10,774 nt of DNA from Rhodocyclales bacterium (GTDB lineage: Bacteria; Pseudomonadota; Gammaproteobacteria; Burkholderiales; Rhodocyclaceae). This document shows, in pieces, positions 1-7,097 of this stretch. The notes under the pieces were generated by a model. It did not search any database and had not been told where the DNA came from. It saw only the letters and a list, made by a program, of their open reading frames with translations. Where the stretch lies: positions 1 through 10,774 of the forward strand of contig JAIOPW010000071.1 in NCBI GenBank assembly GCA_021413665.1. Direction: 5' to 3'. A program made the translations under genes and the position numbers. Numbering within the stretch: the first letter of the stretch is position 1; the number at the start of each line of letters is the position of its first letter.

Positions 1-535
1 GCCAGACGACGAAGGCCGCGCCCTGCGCCATGTCGGTGCTGCGCGCCACCGCCGAGATCAGCATGCCGATGCCGAGGAAGCAGGCCGCCATCACCGCAAG
101 CAGCGCCGTGTAGTAGATGAACATTCCCCACGGCACCTCGATGCCGCGCACCAGCGCGATCAGTACCGCCAGCACCATGGCGCCGAACACCGGCAGGAAG
201 ATGACGATGTAGCGGCCGAGGATCTTGCCCCAGAACCAGGCCGCCAGCGAGACCGGCAGCGACAGCAAGTACTCGTAGACGCCGGCTTCGCGGTCGCCCG
301 CCACCGAACGCACGGTGGTGATGAGGACGAAGATCGGCAGGATGGCCATGGACAACTGGATGTAGGTTACCAGCAGGCGCGAGAGGCCGATAAAGCCCAG
401 CACGCGCGACTCGGTGAGGCCGAAGAGGAAGAGCAGCGCGACGATGCCGCCGAAGACCAGGGTATAGACCTGGAACCAGCGCGCACGCAGGGATTCGACG
501 ATGTCGAGTTTGGCGGTCAGCCAGAGTTGGTTCAT
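1..535 (-). CDS. nosY: NosY, ABC-2 type membrane permease of the nos copper-centre assembly transporter (partial)
   Basis: Membrane subunit that pairs with the ATPase NosF and the periplasmic protein NosD, needed for maturing the copper centres of NosZ. My translation from the ATG at 535 begins MNQLWLTAKLDIVESLRARW and runs open for 178 residues to the left edge, so the C-terminal part is missing. The visible part has the ABC-2 permease layout: a short amphipathic N-terminus, hydrophobic segments near residues 22-40 and 55-75, the polar stretch VRSVAGDREAGVYEYLLSLP (about 76-95) typical of NosY, then further membrane segments around 105-130 and 140-163. It starts 9 bases after the nosL stop, and AGGTAG lies upstream of the ATG. 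In many nos clusters nosY directly follows nosF; here nosL lies between them. Family assignment is strong. The full length cannot be judged. Confidence 0.93.
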   Translation of the reverse strand, partial: MNQLWLTAKLDIVESLRARWFQVYTLVFGGIVALLFLFGLTESRVLGFIGLSRLLVTYIQLSMAILPIFVLITTVRSVAGDREAGVYEYLLSLPVSLAAWFWGKILGRYIVIFLPVFGAMVLAVLIALVRGIEVPWGMFIYYTALLAVMAACFLGIGMLISAVARSTDMAQGAAFVVW

Positions 536-544
536 TGGCGCTAC

Positions 545-1009
545 CTATTTTCCTTTCGCCAGGACATGCTGGCGCATTTCTTCAAAATCGACGGCGCCCG
601 CTTCGGGATGGCCGATAGCGCCGAAGTTATAGGCCATCGGCGATATCCTGCCGCCGGAGAATTGTGCCTTGCGTGCCTCCAGCCATTTCTCGCCGTTACC
701 GGTCACGTCGGCGACCCAGAGTCGGGTGGCGGTATCCGTCATCCACGGATAGTCCTTCACCTTGTCGCGCAACCAGAACACGGCGCAGCCGATGTCATCG
801 AACTTGAATACGATGTTCTTCTCGCCGCCGCGCATTTCGGCGGCGAAGCGGCGGTCGGAGATCACCATGCTGCAACGGACGCAGGTATCGCGGTCCCACT
901 TGATTTCGGCCATGCCTTCGGGCCAGTTGCCTGCCTTGCCGCAGGCCGAGAGAGCAGCCGCCAGCGGCGTCAGCGCAAAGCCCGCGGCAATGAAGCGGCG
1001 CCTGTCCAT
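545..1009 (-). CDS. nosL: NosL, periplasmic copper-binding lipoprotein
   Basis: Outer-compartment copper chaperone that delivers Cu(I) for the NosZ copper centre with NosDFY. The 154-residue protein starts MDRRRFIAAGFAL and has a lipobox LSAC with the lipidated Cys at residue 23. The NosL metal motif D-x-C-x-x-C-x-M is present as DTCVRCSM (Cys43, Cys46, Met48). A second family landmark, SPMAYNF (Met125), lies near the C-terminus. The RRRFI stretch in the signal peptide resembles a twin-arginine motif, so Tat export before lipidation is possible. The ATG at 1009 is preferred over the TTG one codon upstream because it overlaps the nosF stop by one base (TGATG), implying translational coupling. 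Its place between nosF and nosY is unusual, since nosL is commonly last, after nosY. Confidence 0.95.
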   Translation of the reverse strand: MDRRRFIAAGFALTPLAAALSACGKAGNWPEGMAEIKWDRDTCVRCSMVISDRRFAAEMRGGEKNIVFKFDDIGCAVFWLRDKVKDYPWMTDTATRLWVADVTGNGEKWLEARKAQFSGGRISPMAYNFGAIGHPEAGAVDFEEMRQHVLAKGK

Positions 1010-1902
1010 CAAACCGGTGTTGCCCGCCCGCGAACCGCCTGACCGGCATCGCCCGCCTCATGCAACGAATAGTCGCTGATCAGGCCGACATAGCGGGAGG
1101 TCATGCCCATGAAACGCAAGCGGTCGGGACCGGGCACCACGCCCTCCCATTCCTGGCCGTTGCCGAGATCGCGGAAGTTCCAGGCACCCATCGCCTTGGC
1201 GAAGGCCGGCTCGCTGCGCTTGATCGAGATGCGGCAGGCGAACTGGCCCGACAACGAGACGTCATCGGCGACGCGGTCATCCAGCACCACCTTGCCCATA
1301 TCCATTTCGATCACGCGGTTGACCAGCGCCGAGACTTCATTGAGGCGGTGGCTGGAGATCAGCATGGTGACATCCTCCTGCCGCTCGGCGAGCAGTTCGA
1401 AGAATATCTTGCGAGCTTCGGGGTCGAGGTTGGCGGCGGGCTCGTCCATCACCAGCACCTTGGCGTCGCGACCCAGCGCGATGGCGATCAGCAACTTCTG
1501 CTTCATGCCGCCCGACAGCTTGACGAAGGGCCGCGCCAGAATGGGGTCGAGGTCGAGGCCGAGGCGCTTTGCGAGTGCGTGGATATCGGCCGGATCGGTG
1601 CCGCACAGCGCGGCGGAAAAATCGATCAGTTGCGCCACGGGCATCTTCAGCGGCGGCGGCAGTTGCGGCACGAAACCTATCGCGCCCAGCACCGCGGTAC
1701 GCTCCTGGCGCGGATCGCGGCCGCTGATTGTGACTTGGCCGTCAAAGGTGTATTCACCGAGCAGGCAGCGGATCAGGGTGGTCTTGCCGGCGCCGTTGGA
1801 ACCGATCAGCGCGACGCGCTCGGATAGCCCGATCTCCAGGCTGATGTCGTCGAGCACGCGGACCTTGCGGAAGCTCTTGGCTACATTTTGAAATTTGATC
1901 AT
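1009..1902 (-). CDS. nosF: NosF, ABC transporter ATP-binding subunit
   Basis: Cytoplasmic ATPase of the NosDFY complex that powers assembly of the NosZ copper-sulfur centre. The 297-residue protein starts MIKFQNVAKSFRKVRVL. It shows Walker A GSNGAGKT (residues 34-41), Q-loop Gln80, the ABC signature LSGGM (129-133), Walker B VLVMDEP (149-155) and switch His185 in SSHR. The reading frame is open far upstream into nosH, but homology and the canonical ABC N-terminus begin at the ATG at 1902. No purine-rich ribosome site is visible in the 29-base gap after nosH. That gap holds a small hairpin, GGCAC with loop CCT and GTGCC (1927-1915), which may affect initiation. About 80 residues follow the ATPase core, as is usual for NosF. 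The stop overlaps the nosL start. Confidence 0.95.
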   Translation of the reverse strand: MIKFQNVAKSFRKVRVLDDISLEIGLSERVALIGSNGAGKTTLIRCLLGEYTFDGQVTISGRDPRQERTAVLGAIGFVPQLPPPLKMPVAQLIDFSAALCGTDPADIHALAKRLGLDLDPILARPFVKLSGGMKQKLLIAIALGRDAKVLVMDEPAANLDPEARKIFFELLAERQEDVTMLISSHRLNEVSALVNRVIEMDMGKVVLDDRVADDVSLSGQFACRISIKRSEPAFAKAMGAWNFRDLGNGQEWEGVVPGPDRLRFMGMTSRYVGLISDYSLHEAGDAGQAVRGRATPV

Positions 1903-1931
1903 GGCGGGTAGTGTGGCACAGGGTGCCCGGT

Positions 1932-2912
1932 TCAGAGCAGCTTGGAGAGCCCCTTGACATCGAAGGTGAGCGAACCGGTCGGGCAGGTGTCGACGCAGAG
2001 TCCGCAGCGGGTGCAGTCGGGACCGATGGGCACTTCGGTATCCACCGCCCGGCCCTTGATTACCGTGTCGAGTACGTGGGGCACCAGGCATACCTTGCGG
2101 CAGTCGCCCTCGTGGAAACAGCCGTCGAGCTTGTACTTGATGCGTACCGGCGAGAAGATGCCGACCACGCCGTAGGTGAGGCCGATCGGGCAGGCGTAGC
2201 GGCACCAGGCCCGACGCGAGAAAAAGACCTCGAACACCAGCAGCGCCAGGACCCACAGCAGGGCCAGCGCCGGGCCGTAGATCAGGGCGCGTGAAAGGAT
2301 GCCGGTCGGGGAAATCGACTCGAACACGGTGTAGCCGGTGGCGACGGCAAGCACGGCGAAGACCAGCCAGGAGCCGGTGCGCAGGCGGCGGTCGATGGCC
2401 TGGTCCGTCACCAGCTTCTTCTTGACCAGCCAGAGGTGGATCTTCTCCGCCCATTCCGCGACCAGATGATAGGGGCAGACCCAGGAACAGAACGTGCGCC
2501 CGCCCAGCAGCAGCCAGAGCACGAAAACGGTGCCGGTGCCGATCACCAGATTCACGATGATGTGCTTGTGCGCCAGCATCACCTGCAGGGCGGAGTTGAG
2601 GTCGATCAGGTGGAATCCGACGAAACGCGAGGCGGTCAGTGCGCCTTCGAGAATCTGGATGTCGAACCAGAAGGAGAAGGTGAACATCAGGTTGGCGATG
2701 ATCAGCACCGCCCAGCGGCGGTTGCGCCAGGTGTGCACCTTGGACGCCTTCTCGTGGGCGACCATCGCCTGCTGCAGGCGCTCCTTGTTGGTGGCGCGCT
2801 TTAGGATATGGATCTCCTGCGCACGGTCGGAAATCGCGGCCGGCTTCCTCGCCTCGCGACCGAACATCACCGCGATCTGGTCGAAGAAACGGCGTTTCAG
2901 AAATTGGTTCAT
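1932..2912 (-). CDS. nosH: NosH, NapH-type membrane iron-sulfur protein (polyferredoxin)
   Basis: Inner-membrane Fe-S protein proposed, by analogy with NapH, to take electrons from quinol and pass them through NosG or cytochromes c to NosZ. The 326-residue protein has membrane segments at roughly 67-86, 117-137, 181-199 and 210-230, with the two NapH-type Cys-x3-Cys-Pro motifs after the second and fourth: CSWVCP (142-147) and CRYACP (237-242). The C-terminal domain has one normal 4Fe-4S motif, CTRCGLC...CP (Cys300, 303, 306, 310), and one irregular motif with Cys265, Cys271 and Cys275 and no Cys-Pro. The ATG at 2912 overlaps the nosG stop as ATGA, which fixes the start; an upstream in-frame extension lies inside nosG. 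NapH-family polyferredoxin is certain. The name NosH comes from the nos context. Confidence 0.92.
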   Translation of the reverse strand: MNQFLKRRFFDQIAVMFGREARKPAAISDRAQEIHILKRATNKERLQQAMVAHEKASKVHTWRNRRWAVLIIANLMFTFSFWFDIQILEGALTASRFVGFHLIDLNSALQVMLAHKHIIVNLVIGTGTVFVLWLLLGGRTFCSWVCPYHLVAEWAEKIHLWLVKKKLVTDQAIDRRLRTGSWLVFAVLAVATGYTVFESISPTGILSRALIYGPALALLWVLALLVFEVFFSRRAWCRYACPIGLTYGVVGIFSPVRIKYKLDGCFHEGDCRKVCLVPHVLDTVIKGRAVDTEVPIGPDCTRCGLCVDTCPTGSLTFDVKGLSKLL

Positions 2913-3757
2913 GTGTTCCACACTTCCCGCGCGTCGATCACGATGCAGGCCGGTTCGACCGGACAGATCATTTCGCAGACGCCGCAACCGACACAGGGTT
3001 CATGCACCACGGGCGACTTGCGCTTCGTACCGTCCGGGGCGAAAACGGTCTCGATCGAGATCGCACCCTTGACCGGGCACTCGCGCACGCACAGGTCGCA
3101 CTCGGCGACGTCGTAGGGATGGTCGGCGACCTTGACCGGCTTCCAGCGGTCGACATCCATGTAGCGCATGCGCCCCTTGAACCCGGCACCCTGCACCTGG
3201 CCCTTGAAGCCCTTGCCCTGGATCGCCAGGCAGGATTCCTGACGGATCAGGCGCGCCACGCCGATGCGCTCGCTGAGGTTCAGTGTCGGCTCGGGGTCTT
3301 TCTCCTTGGCCTTGAGGATGGGTGCGGCAGCCAGTTTCGCCCCCTTGCGCACGCCGAGGAAGGCCGGCTTCTTGTACACCAGCGCCCCGGTCGGGCAGGC
3401 CAGGATGCACTGCACCGCGTCACAGGAGAAGTCGCAGGCCTGTTCGCGCGCATCGATGTAGGGCACGCCCACCCCGACGCCATCGACCAGGTCGGCCAGC
3501 TTGATCGCCTGCACCGGGCAGACCTGTACGCACTGGCCGCACTTGATGCACGAGGCCAGGAAATCCTTTTCGTCGAGGGCCCCGGGCGGCCGCAGGCGTT
3601 TGGTCCGGGCGTACACCAGCGGCAGGAAGCCGGACAGCGCGGCGCCCGTCACCCCGCCCGTAAGCAGGATGGTGCGCAGCCACTTGCGCCGCGCCTGCTG
3701 AATGCGTTCGCGCGATGCAGGCGGTTTCGCCGCGGCGGGAGGTTTCGAGTCATTCAT
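2909..3757 (-). CDS. nosG: NosG, NapG-type periplasmic 4Fe-4S ferredoxin
   Basis: Electron-transfer protein with up to four 4Fe-4S clusters, partner of NosH in the route to NosZ. The 282-residue sequence carries ARRKWLRTI at 22-30 followed by a hydrophobic stretch (29-49) ending LVYA, a twin-arginine-like export or anchor signal. Cluster motifs: CIKCGQC...CP (Cys70, 73, 76, 80); CDFSCDAVQC...CP (Cys108, 112, 117, 121); CDLC...CP (Cys220, 223, 227) with Cys176 a possible fourth ligand; and CVGCGVC...CP (Cys255, 258, 261, 265). This order matches NapG/NosG. The ATG at 3757 overlaps the nosD stop by four bases, and GGTGGCAGG lies immediately before it. NosG with NosH and NosB is characteristic of clade II nos clusters lacking nosR. 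Confidence 0.94.
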   Translation of the reverse strand: MNDSKPPAAAKPPASRERIQQARRKWLRTILLTGGVTGAALSGFLPLVYARTKRLRPPGALDEKDFLASCIKCGQCVQVCPVQAIKLADLVDGVGVGVPYIDAREQACDFSCDAVQCILACPTGALVYKKPAFLGVRKGAKLAAAPILKAKEKDPEPTLNLSERIGVARLIRQESCLAIQGKGFKGQVQGAGFKGRMRYMDVDRWKPVKVADHPYDVAECDLCVRECPVKGAISIETVFAPDGTKRKSPVVHEPCVGCGVCEMICPVEPACIVIDAREVWNT

Positions 3758-5166
3758 CCTGCCACCTTGCTTTTGACTGATGCCCTCTCGGCTTCGGGGC
3801 GCGAAGGTTTGTGAAAGCGGGGGCGATCGTCCCGCAACTGCAACTCAGGAGCGGAAAACGGCGCCAGTCGTTCAAGAAAATCCAGCAGTTCCATGACCGG
3901 CGAAACCTTGAAGAAACGGGCGGCAGGAATCTCCATCCAGATTTGGTCTGCATAGGCGAAGTGCTCGTGCGGCTTGTCGCCGAAGCCATCGCCGTCACGG
4001 TCGAAACCCTGGTAGCTGTCGAAGAAGTTGCCAGCCCACTTGTTCTGGTCGCCCTTGCCGCGTCCGGCCTGGAAGATGTCGGTCAGGTTGCCTTCGAAAA
4101 CATTGTCGTTGAGCACGTTGCCGCCAAGTTCACTGGTCAGTTGCACGGCGATGCCGTTGTAGGCGAAGCGGTTGCGATTGAAACGGATGGTAGTGTCGGG
4201 CTGGAACGGTGACAGGTCGGAACCGACGCCGACGGCGCTGTAAATGATCTCGTTGTCCTCGATGAAAATGTTCGAGGCTTCCTTGAAACCCAGCGCCATG
4301 CCGGTTGCGCCGGTAGCGTGGGAAATCAGGTTGTTGCGAGCGCCGCCGCCTTCCATGTACATGAAGTAGATACCGACCGCGTTGTCGATGAACCGGTTGT
4401 TCTCAACAATATTGTTGTTGGCGAACATGAAATGGATCGAATAGCGGCTGCGGCGCCCTTCGTTGCCGCGATAGATGTTGCGGTGGGAATACCAGGCCAC
4501 CATGTCACGCGAGTCGGTGACCAGGTTGTTTTCGATGAGATTGTTGTTGCTGTACCAAAGGCGGATACCGTCACCGCGCACGCCGAGGTCGCGCGGCTTG
4601 GAACGCACCTTGTTGCCGCGCACGACGTTGTTGCTCGATTGCTTCAAGTCGATCCCGAACAGGCAGTTGTCCACCACCAGATCTTCAAGGACATTGTTGT
4701 GGCCACGCACGTCGACACAGGAATCGTCGGTGTCATGGTTGTCACCGGATCCGGTGAGGTGTATGCCGCGCAACACCGCACCATCCGTTTCGAGCGAAAA
4801 CACCGTTCCCCTGTCACCGGCATCGATCGTCACCTGCCCGCCGCCTTCAATAATCAGGGGCTTGGTCATCACCACCGGACCCGAATAGTTACCGGGGGGG
4901 GGGCGCAAAATTGATCCGGCCGGTGCCGCATCCACCAGGTTCTGGAAGGGCTTCAGCCCGTGGATGCGCTTGTCGCGCTCGTAAAGAGGGAAAGTGGGCT
5001 TGGGCCGGTCGACGCTGACACGTGGCGCGGTCGACAAGTCGGCCGTCGCCCCGAGCTTGCCCGATGTCTCGCCGAGACCGACGACATCACCGACCCCCTG
5101 CGCCGTCACCAGCAGCGAGAACGCACCCAGCGCCAGGCCCGGTGCGATCGTGCGCCAGCGTGCCAT
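3754..5166 (-). CDS. nosD: NosD, periplasmic beta-helix copper-centre assembly protein
   Basis: Periplasmic partner of NosFY, required for inserting the copper-sulfur centre into NosZ. The 470-residue protein has a Sec-type signal (MARWRTIAPGLALGAFSLLV, then TAQG) and the NosD start of mature domain, GSILRPPPGNYSGPVV (residues 84-99). Repeated right-handed beta-helix rungs of the carbohydrate-binding/sugar-hydrolase type follow, seen as recurrent NNxIENN and NNVVRGN turns over about 130-370. A C-terminal LLDFLERLAPFSAPELQLRD is typical of NosD. It begins one base after the nosB stop and ends overlapping nosG. The three prolines at 89-91 are encoded within an unbroken run of ten C on the coding strand (4903-4894), so a one-base slip there would truncate the protein early. 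As read, the frame is intact. Confidence 0.95.
   Translation of the reverse strand: MARWRTIAPGLALGAFSLLVTAQGVGDVVGLGETSGKLGATADLSTAPRVSVDRPKPTFPLYERDKRIHGLKPFQNLVDAAPAGSILRPPPGNYSGPVVMTKPLIIEGGGQVTIDAGDRGTVFSLETDGAVLRGIHLTGSGDNHDTDDSCVDVRGHNNVLEDLVVDNCLFGIDLKQSSNNVVRGNKVRSKPRDLGVRGDGIRLWYSNNNLIENNLVTDSRDMVAWYSHRNIYRGNEGRRSRYSIHFMFANNNIVENNRFIDNAVGIYFMYMEGGGARNNLISHATGATGMALGFKEASNIFIEDNEIIYSAVGVGSDLSPFQPDTTIRFNRNRFAYNGIAVQLTSELGGNVLNDNVFEGNLTDIFQAGRGKGDQNKWAGNFFDSYQGFDRDGDGFGDKPHEHFAYADQIWMEIPAARFFKVSPVMELLDFLERLAPFSAPELQLRDDRPRFHKPSRPEAERASVKSKVAG
4894..4903 (-). repeat. Ten-base mononucleotide tract (poly-C on the coding strand) inside nosD
   Basis: Ten consecutive G on the plus strand, read as C in nosD mRNA, coding Arg88 third base and Pro89-91. 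It sits at about one fifth of the gene, before the beta-helix. Such runs are prone to replication slippage and to sequencing error. The frame is open as given, and the encoded PPPG fits what I recall of NosD proteins, so the length is probably correct. Confidence 0.9.
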
Positions 5167-5167
5167 G

Positions 5168-6151
5168 TCAGACTCCCGTCGGCTCGCGCATCTGTCTGCG
5201 TCGCAGCAGCAGCGCCATCATCAGGCAGCCGGAAGCAATCAACAGCAGCGCATAACCCCAGTAGGGATAGGAGAAGGTCGAGAACTGCGCCACCTTTCCC
5301 TCACCGAAAACGGTGGGCATGAAGGGCTTGACCGTAAAGGCACCCCAGGGGTGCATGTTGTGGCCGAAGAACCAGAGCCAGCCGGCGTAATCGATAACGA
5401 AGAACACGGGCAGCATGGCGGGAACCAGTGCCAGCAACAGGGAAAAGCTATGGATTTTCCAGACGCCCAGCAGGATGATCACCATGGCGACGACTATCCC
5501 GACCATCGATATCTTGGTGGCGAGTATCAGGTTGGCTTTCCATTTTTCGAGCACGTCGGGCTGGTTGAAGAAGGTGCTGGCCTCGTGATAGTAGTGTGCG
5601 GCGAAGCTGTCGAGCTGCCCGAGGACGAGCTGGTCGACGAACATCCAGACGGAAACCGCGGCGAAGCCCGCACCCAGTATTTTCAGTTGATTCTTGCGCT
5701 GCGTCGCCATGAAACCCAGCAGCATGACGGCAAACCAGCCGAAGATGAACTTCGACAGGCGCAGTTCCACGGGGGATCCGGTATCGATCGGATACATGCC
5801 CACGTAGTGGTTGATGGTGTTCATTTCGTGGACGCAATCGAGACTCTTCGCGTCTTTATTTACATCCTTGTCCTTCTCGAGAATCGGGTTGTAACGCCCA
5901 GTGTGCTCGCCCATGTCGGCCTGCAGTGTTTCACTGCCCATGCGGGTACCTTTTCCCACCGCCGTGCAGCCGTTGAACACACCGTTAAAGTGGAAGTGGA
6001 TGCGGATCCCGTCCGGGAAGGCATCCTTCGGATAGTTCGGCGCCGTCAGCGATACCCACCAGATCGGTGAAAAGTAGGCGGCGATCAGCATCACCGTGGC
6101 CACCAGGGTCAACCCGGTGATCAGCATGTTCTGTTTTTTCTGGTCTTGCAT
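5168..6151 (-). CDS. nosB: NosB, polytopic membrane protein of clade II nos clusters
   Basis: Integral membrane protein found in clade II nos clusters between nosZ and nosD. Its biochemical role is not settled; an electron-transfer or assembly role has been suggested. The 327-residue sequence has about six hydrophobic segments (near 9-33, 134-150, 157-178, 211-232, 236-263, 297-316). Between the first two is a large, probably periplasmic, loop with Cys62, Cys106 and the stretch HEMNTINHYVGM (108-119). A second loop carries HNMHPWG (264-270). These His/Met/Cys-rich loops could bind metal or haem, but that is inference. The ATG at 6151 is chosen because the hydrophobic N-terminus begins just after it; the frame is open further upstream through an 83-base intergenic region. 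There is only a weak GAG as ribosome site. The stop is one base before nosD. The name is by position and topology. Confidence 0.82.
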   Translation of the reverse strand: MQDQKKQNMLITGLTLVATVMLIAAYFSPIWWVSLTAPNYPKDAFPDGIRIHFHFNGVFNGCTAVGKGTRMGSETLQADMGEHTGRYNPILEKDKDVNKDAKSLDCVHEMNTINHYVGMYPIDTGSPVELRLSKFIFGWFAVMLLGFMATQRKNQLKILGAGFAAVSVWMFVDQLVLGQLDSFAAHYYHEASTFFNQPDVLEKWKANLILATKISMVGIVVAMVIILLGVWKIHSFSLLLALVPAMLPVFFVIDYAGWLWFFGHNMHPWGAFTVKPFMPTVFGEGKVAQFSTFSYPYWGYALLLIASGCLMMALLLRRRQMREPTGV

Positions 6152-6194
6152 TTTGTTCTCGGTCTGCCTGGGGGGATAAAACCAGCCGCGGACG

Positions 6195-6220
6195 TTCCGC
6201 ACCCCAATAGGAGTGCGGAA
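6195..6220 (-). other. Intercistronic hairpin between the diheme cytochrome gene and nosB
   Basis: A perfect eight-base inverted repeat, TTCCGCAC and GTGCGGAA, is separated by a ten-base loop in the 83-base gap. In the minus-strand transcript it lies 15 bases after the cytochrome stop and about 43 bases before the nosB start. There is no immediate T-tract (the nearest TTTT is about 12 bases further), so it does not look like an intrinsic terminator. It could protect the upstream mRNA end or act as a processing site. Function is inferred only. Confidence 0.6.
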
Positions 6221-6234
6221 GTCAGGGATCACTA

Positions 6235-6978
6235 TTATTTCTTCTTGCCGCCCTTTGCCGCGGGGCCGGCCTTGCACATGGAACCAGGCATGGTCAGACT
6301 GGCCTGGTAGGCCGAGATCGCCACTAGCTGGGCATTGTCGTACTTCTTGATGATCTTGACCATGTCGGGATTGGCATTACGGCGATGGCCGTCACGAATC
6401 TCGGTCATCTGGCGCAGCAGGTACTTGTAATGCTGGCCGGCCAGCACCGGGTAGAACTTGTCCTTGACGCCCTCGCCATTGGCCTTGTGGCATTCGATGC
6501 ACTCCTTCTCGTACATGGCCTTGCCATCCGCAATCTGCTTGGCGGCGTCGGGGCCTTCGTACTTGCCGTGATCAACCGGAATGCACAGGCTCTGGATGTA
6601 AGCCGATACGTTGGCCAGTTCCTGAGCGTCGACCAGTTCCTTGGCGAAGGGATACATGGTCGGGTTGTCACGCAGACCAGCGCGAATGTCAGCCATCTGT
6701 TTGATCAGCACCGTGGTGTGCTGTCCCGCCAACTGCGGAAAGGTACCGTCGGGACGACCGGCGCCAGTCGGCAGGTGGCAGGCGCCGCAGACTTCATAGC
6801 CCTCCTTGCCAGCCTTGGCATCGCCCTTCTTCTGCAGGGCTTCGATCTTTTCGCCCTCCTGGGCGTTCCATTTGTAGTCTTTGGATTCGATGCCGGCCTT
6901 CTTTTCGGCCGGTGGCGCCGCCTGCGCCAAAGCGGGAATCAGCGCGATCGATAGCGCCAGTGTCAGTATTTTGTACAT
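6235..6978 (-). CDS. Periplasmic diheme cytochrome c (cytochrome c4-like), nos electron carrier
   Basis: Soluble c-type cytochrome with two haem domains, most likely an electron donor or relay to NosZ. The 247-residue protein has a Sec signal ending ALAQA (residue 20) and two homologous class I domains. Domain 1 has CGACH (Cys64, Cys67, His68) and candidate axial Met109. Domain 2 has CIECH (Cys160, Cys163, His164) and candidate axial Met206. Each domain repeats the PxLAGQH element (81-87 and 177-183), as in cytochrome c4. Two extra cysteines (132 and 235) lie near the end of each domain, and the tail is lysine-rich (KGGKKK). AAGGA is well placed before the ATG at 6978. It takes a place comparable to the NosC cytochromes of Wolinella, but those are monoheme, so I do not assign a symbol. 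Confidence 0.92.
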   Translation of the reverse strand: MYKILTLALSIALIPALAQAAPPAEKKAGIESKDYKWNAQEGEKIEALQKKGDAKAGKEGYEVCGACHLPTGAGRPDGTFPQLAGQHTTVLIKQMADIRAGLRDNPTMYPFAKELVDAQELANVSAYIQSLCIPVDHGKYEGPDAAKQIADGKAMYEKECIECHKANGEGVKDKFYPVLAGQHYKYLLRQMTEIRDGHRRNANPDMVKIIKKYDNAQLVAISAYQASLTMPGSMCKAGPAAKGGKKK

Positions 6979-7040
6979 ATCTGTTTCCTTGTCAGGGTGG
7001 AGAAGTCAGACAATGATCCCACCGGGAACATTAGAATTCA

Positions 7041-7054
7041 TTGATACTCGTCAA
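7041..7054 (-). promoter_or_regulatory. FNR/DNR-like box upstream of the diheme cytochrome gene
   Basis: TTGATACTCGTCAA matches TTGAT-N4-ATCAA at 9 of 10 positions. Its centre is about 69 bases before the cytochrome ATG. Read toward that gene, exactly 22 bases follow before GATCAT (7018-7013), a 4/6 match to TATAAT at the spacing expected for a site centred at -41.5. It suggests an internal anaerobic promoter for the diheme cytochrome and perhaps nosB onward. A small hairpin (GCGGAT/ATCCGC, 7065-7081) with no T-tract lies between it and the preceding gene. Confidence 0.5.
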
Positions 7055-7097
7055 TTGGCCGTATGCGGATGGCTGATCCGCCCCGTAACATGGCGCC

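Noticed and set aside
527..1079. Rightward open frames opposite nosL.
   Set aside because: NosL has a lipobox and the metal motif. The opposite frames show no domain and would overlap it entirely.
1060..1891. Overlapping rightward open frames opposite nosF.
   Set aside because: The minus-strand NosF has all ABC ATPase motifs. The opposite frames are compositional shadows.
1903..2454. Upstream in-frame extension of nosF to 481 residues.
   Set aside because: The extra stretch is an out-of-frame reading of nosH. The ABC ATPase N-terminus begins at 1902.
3002..4914. Rightward open frames opposite nosG and nosD (3002-3814, 3811-4212, 4318-4914).
   Set aside because: They are antisense to clearly coding genes, without plausible ribosome sites or recognisable domains.
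7065..7081. GCGGAT/ATCCGC hairpin as a terminator after the monoheme cytochrome gene.
   Set aside because: The stem is only six base pairs and no T-tract follows.
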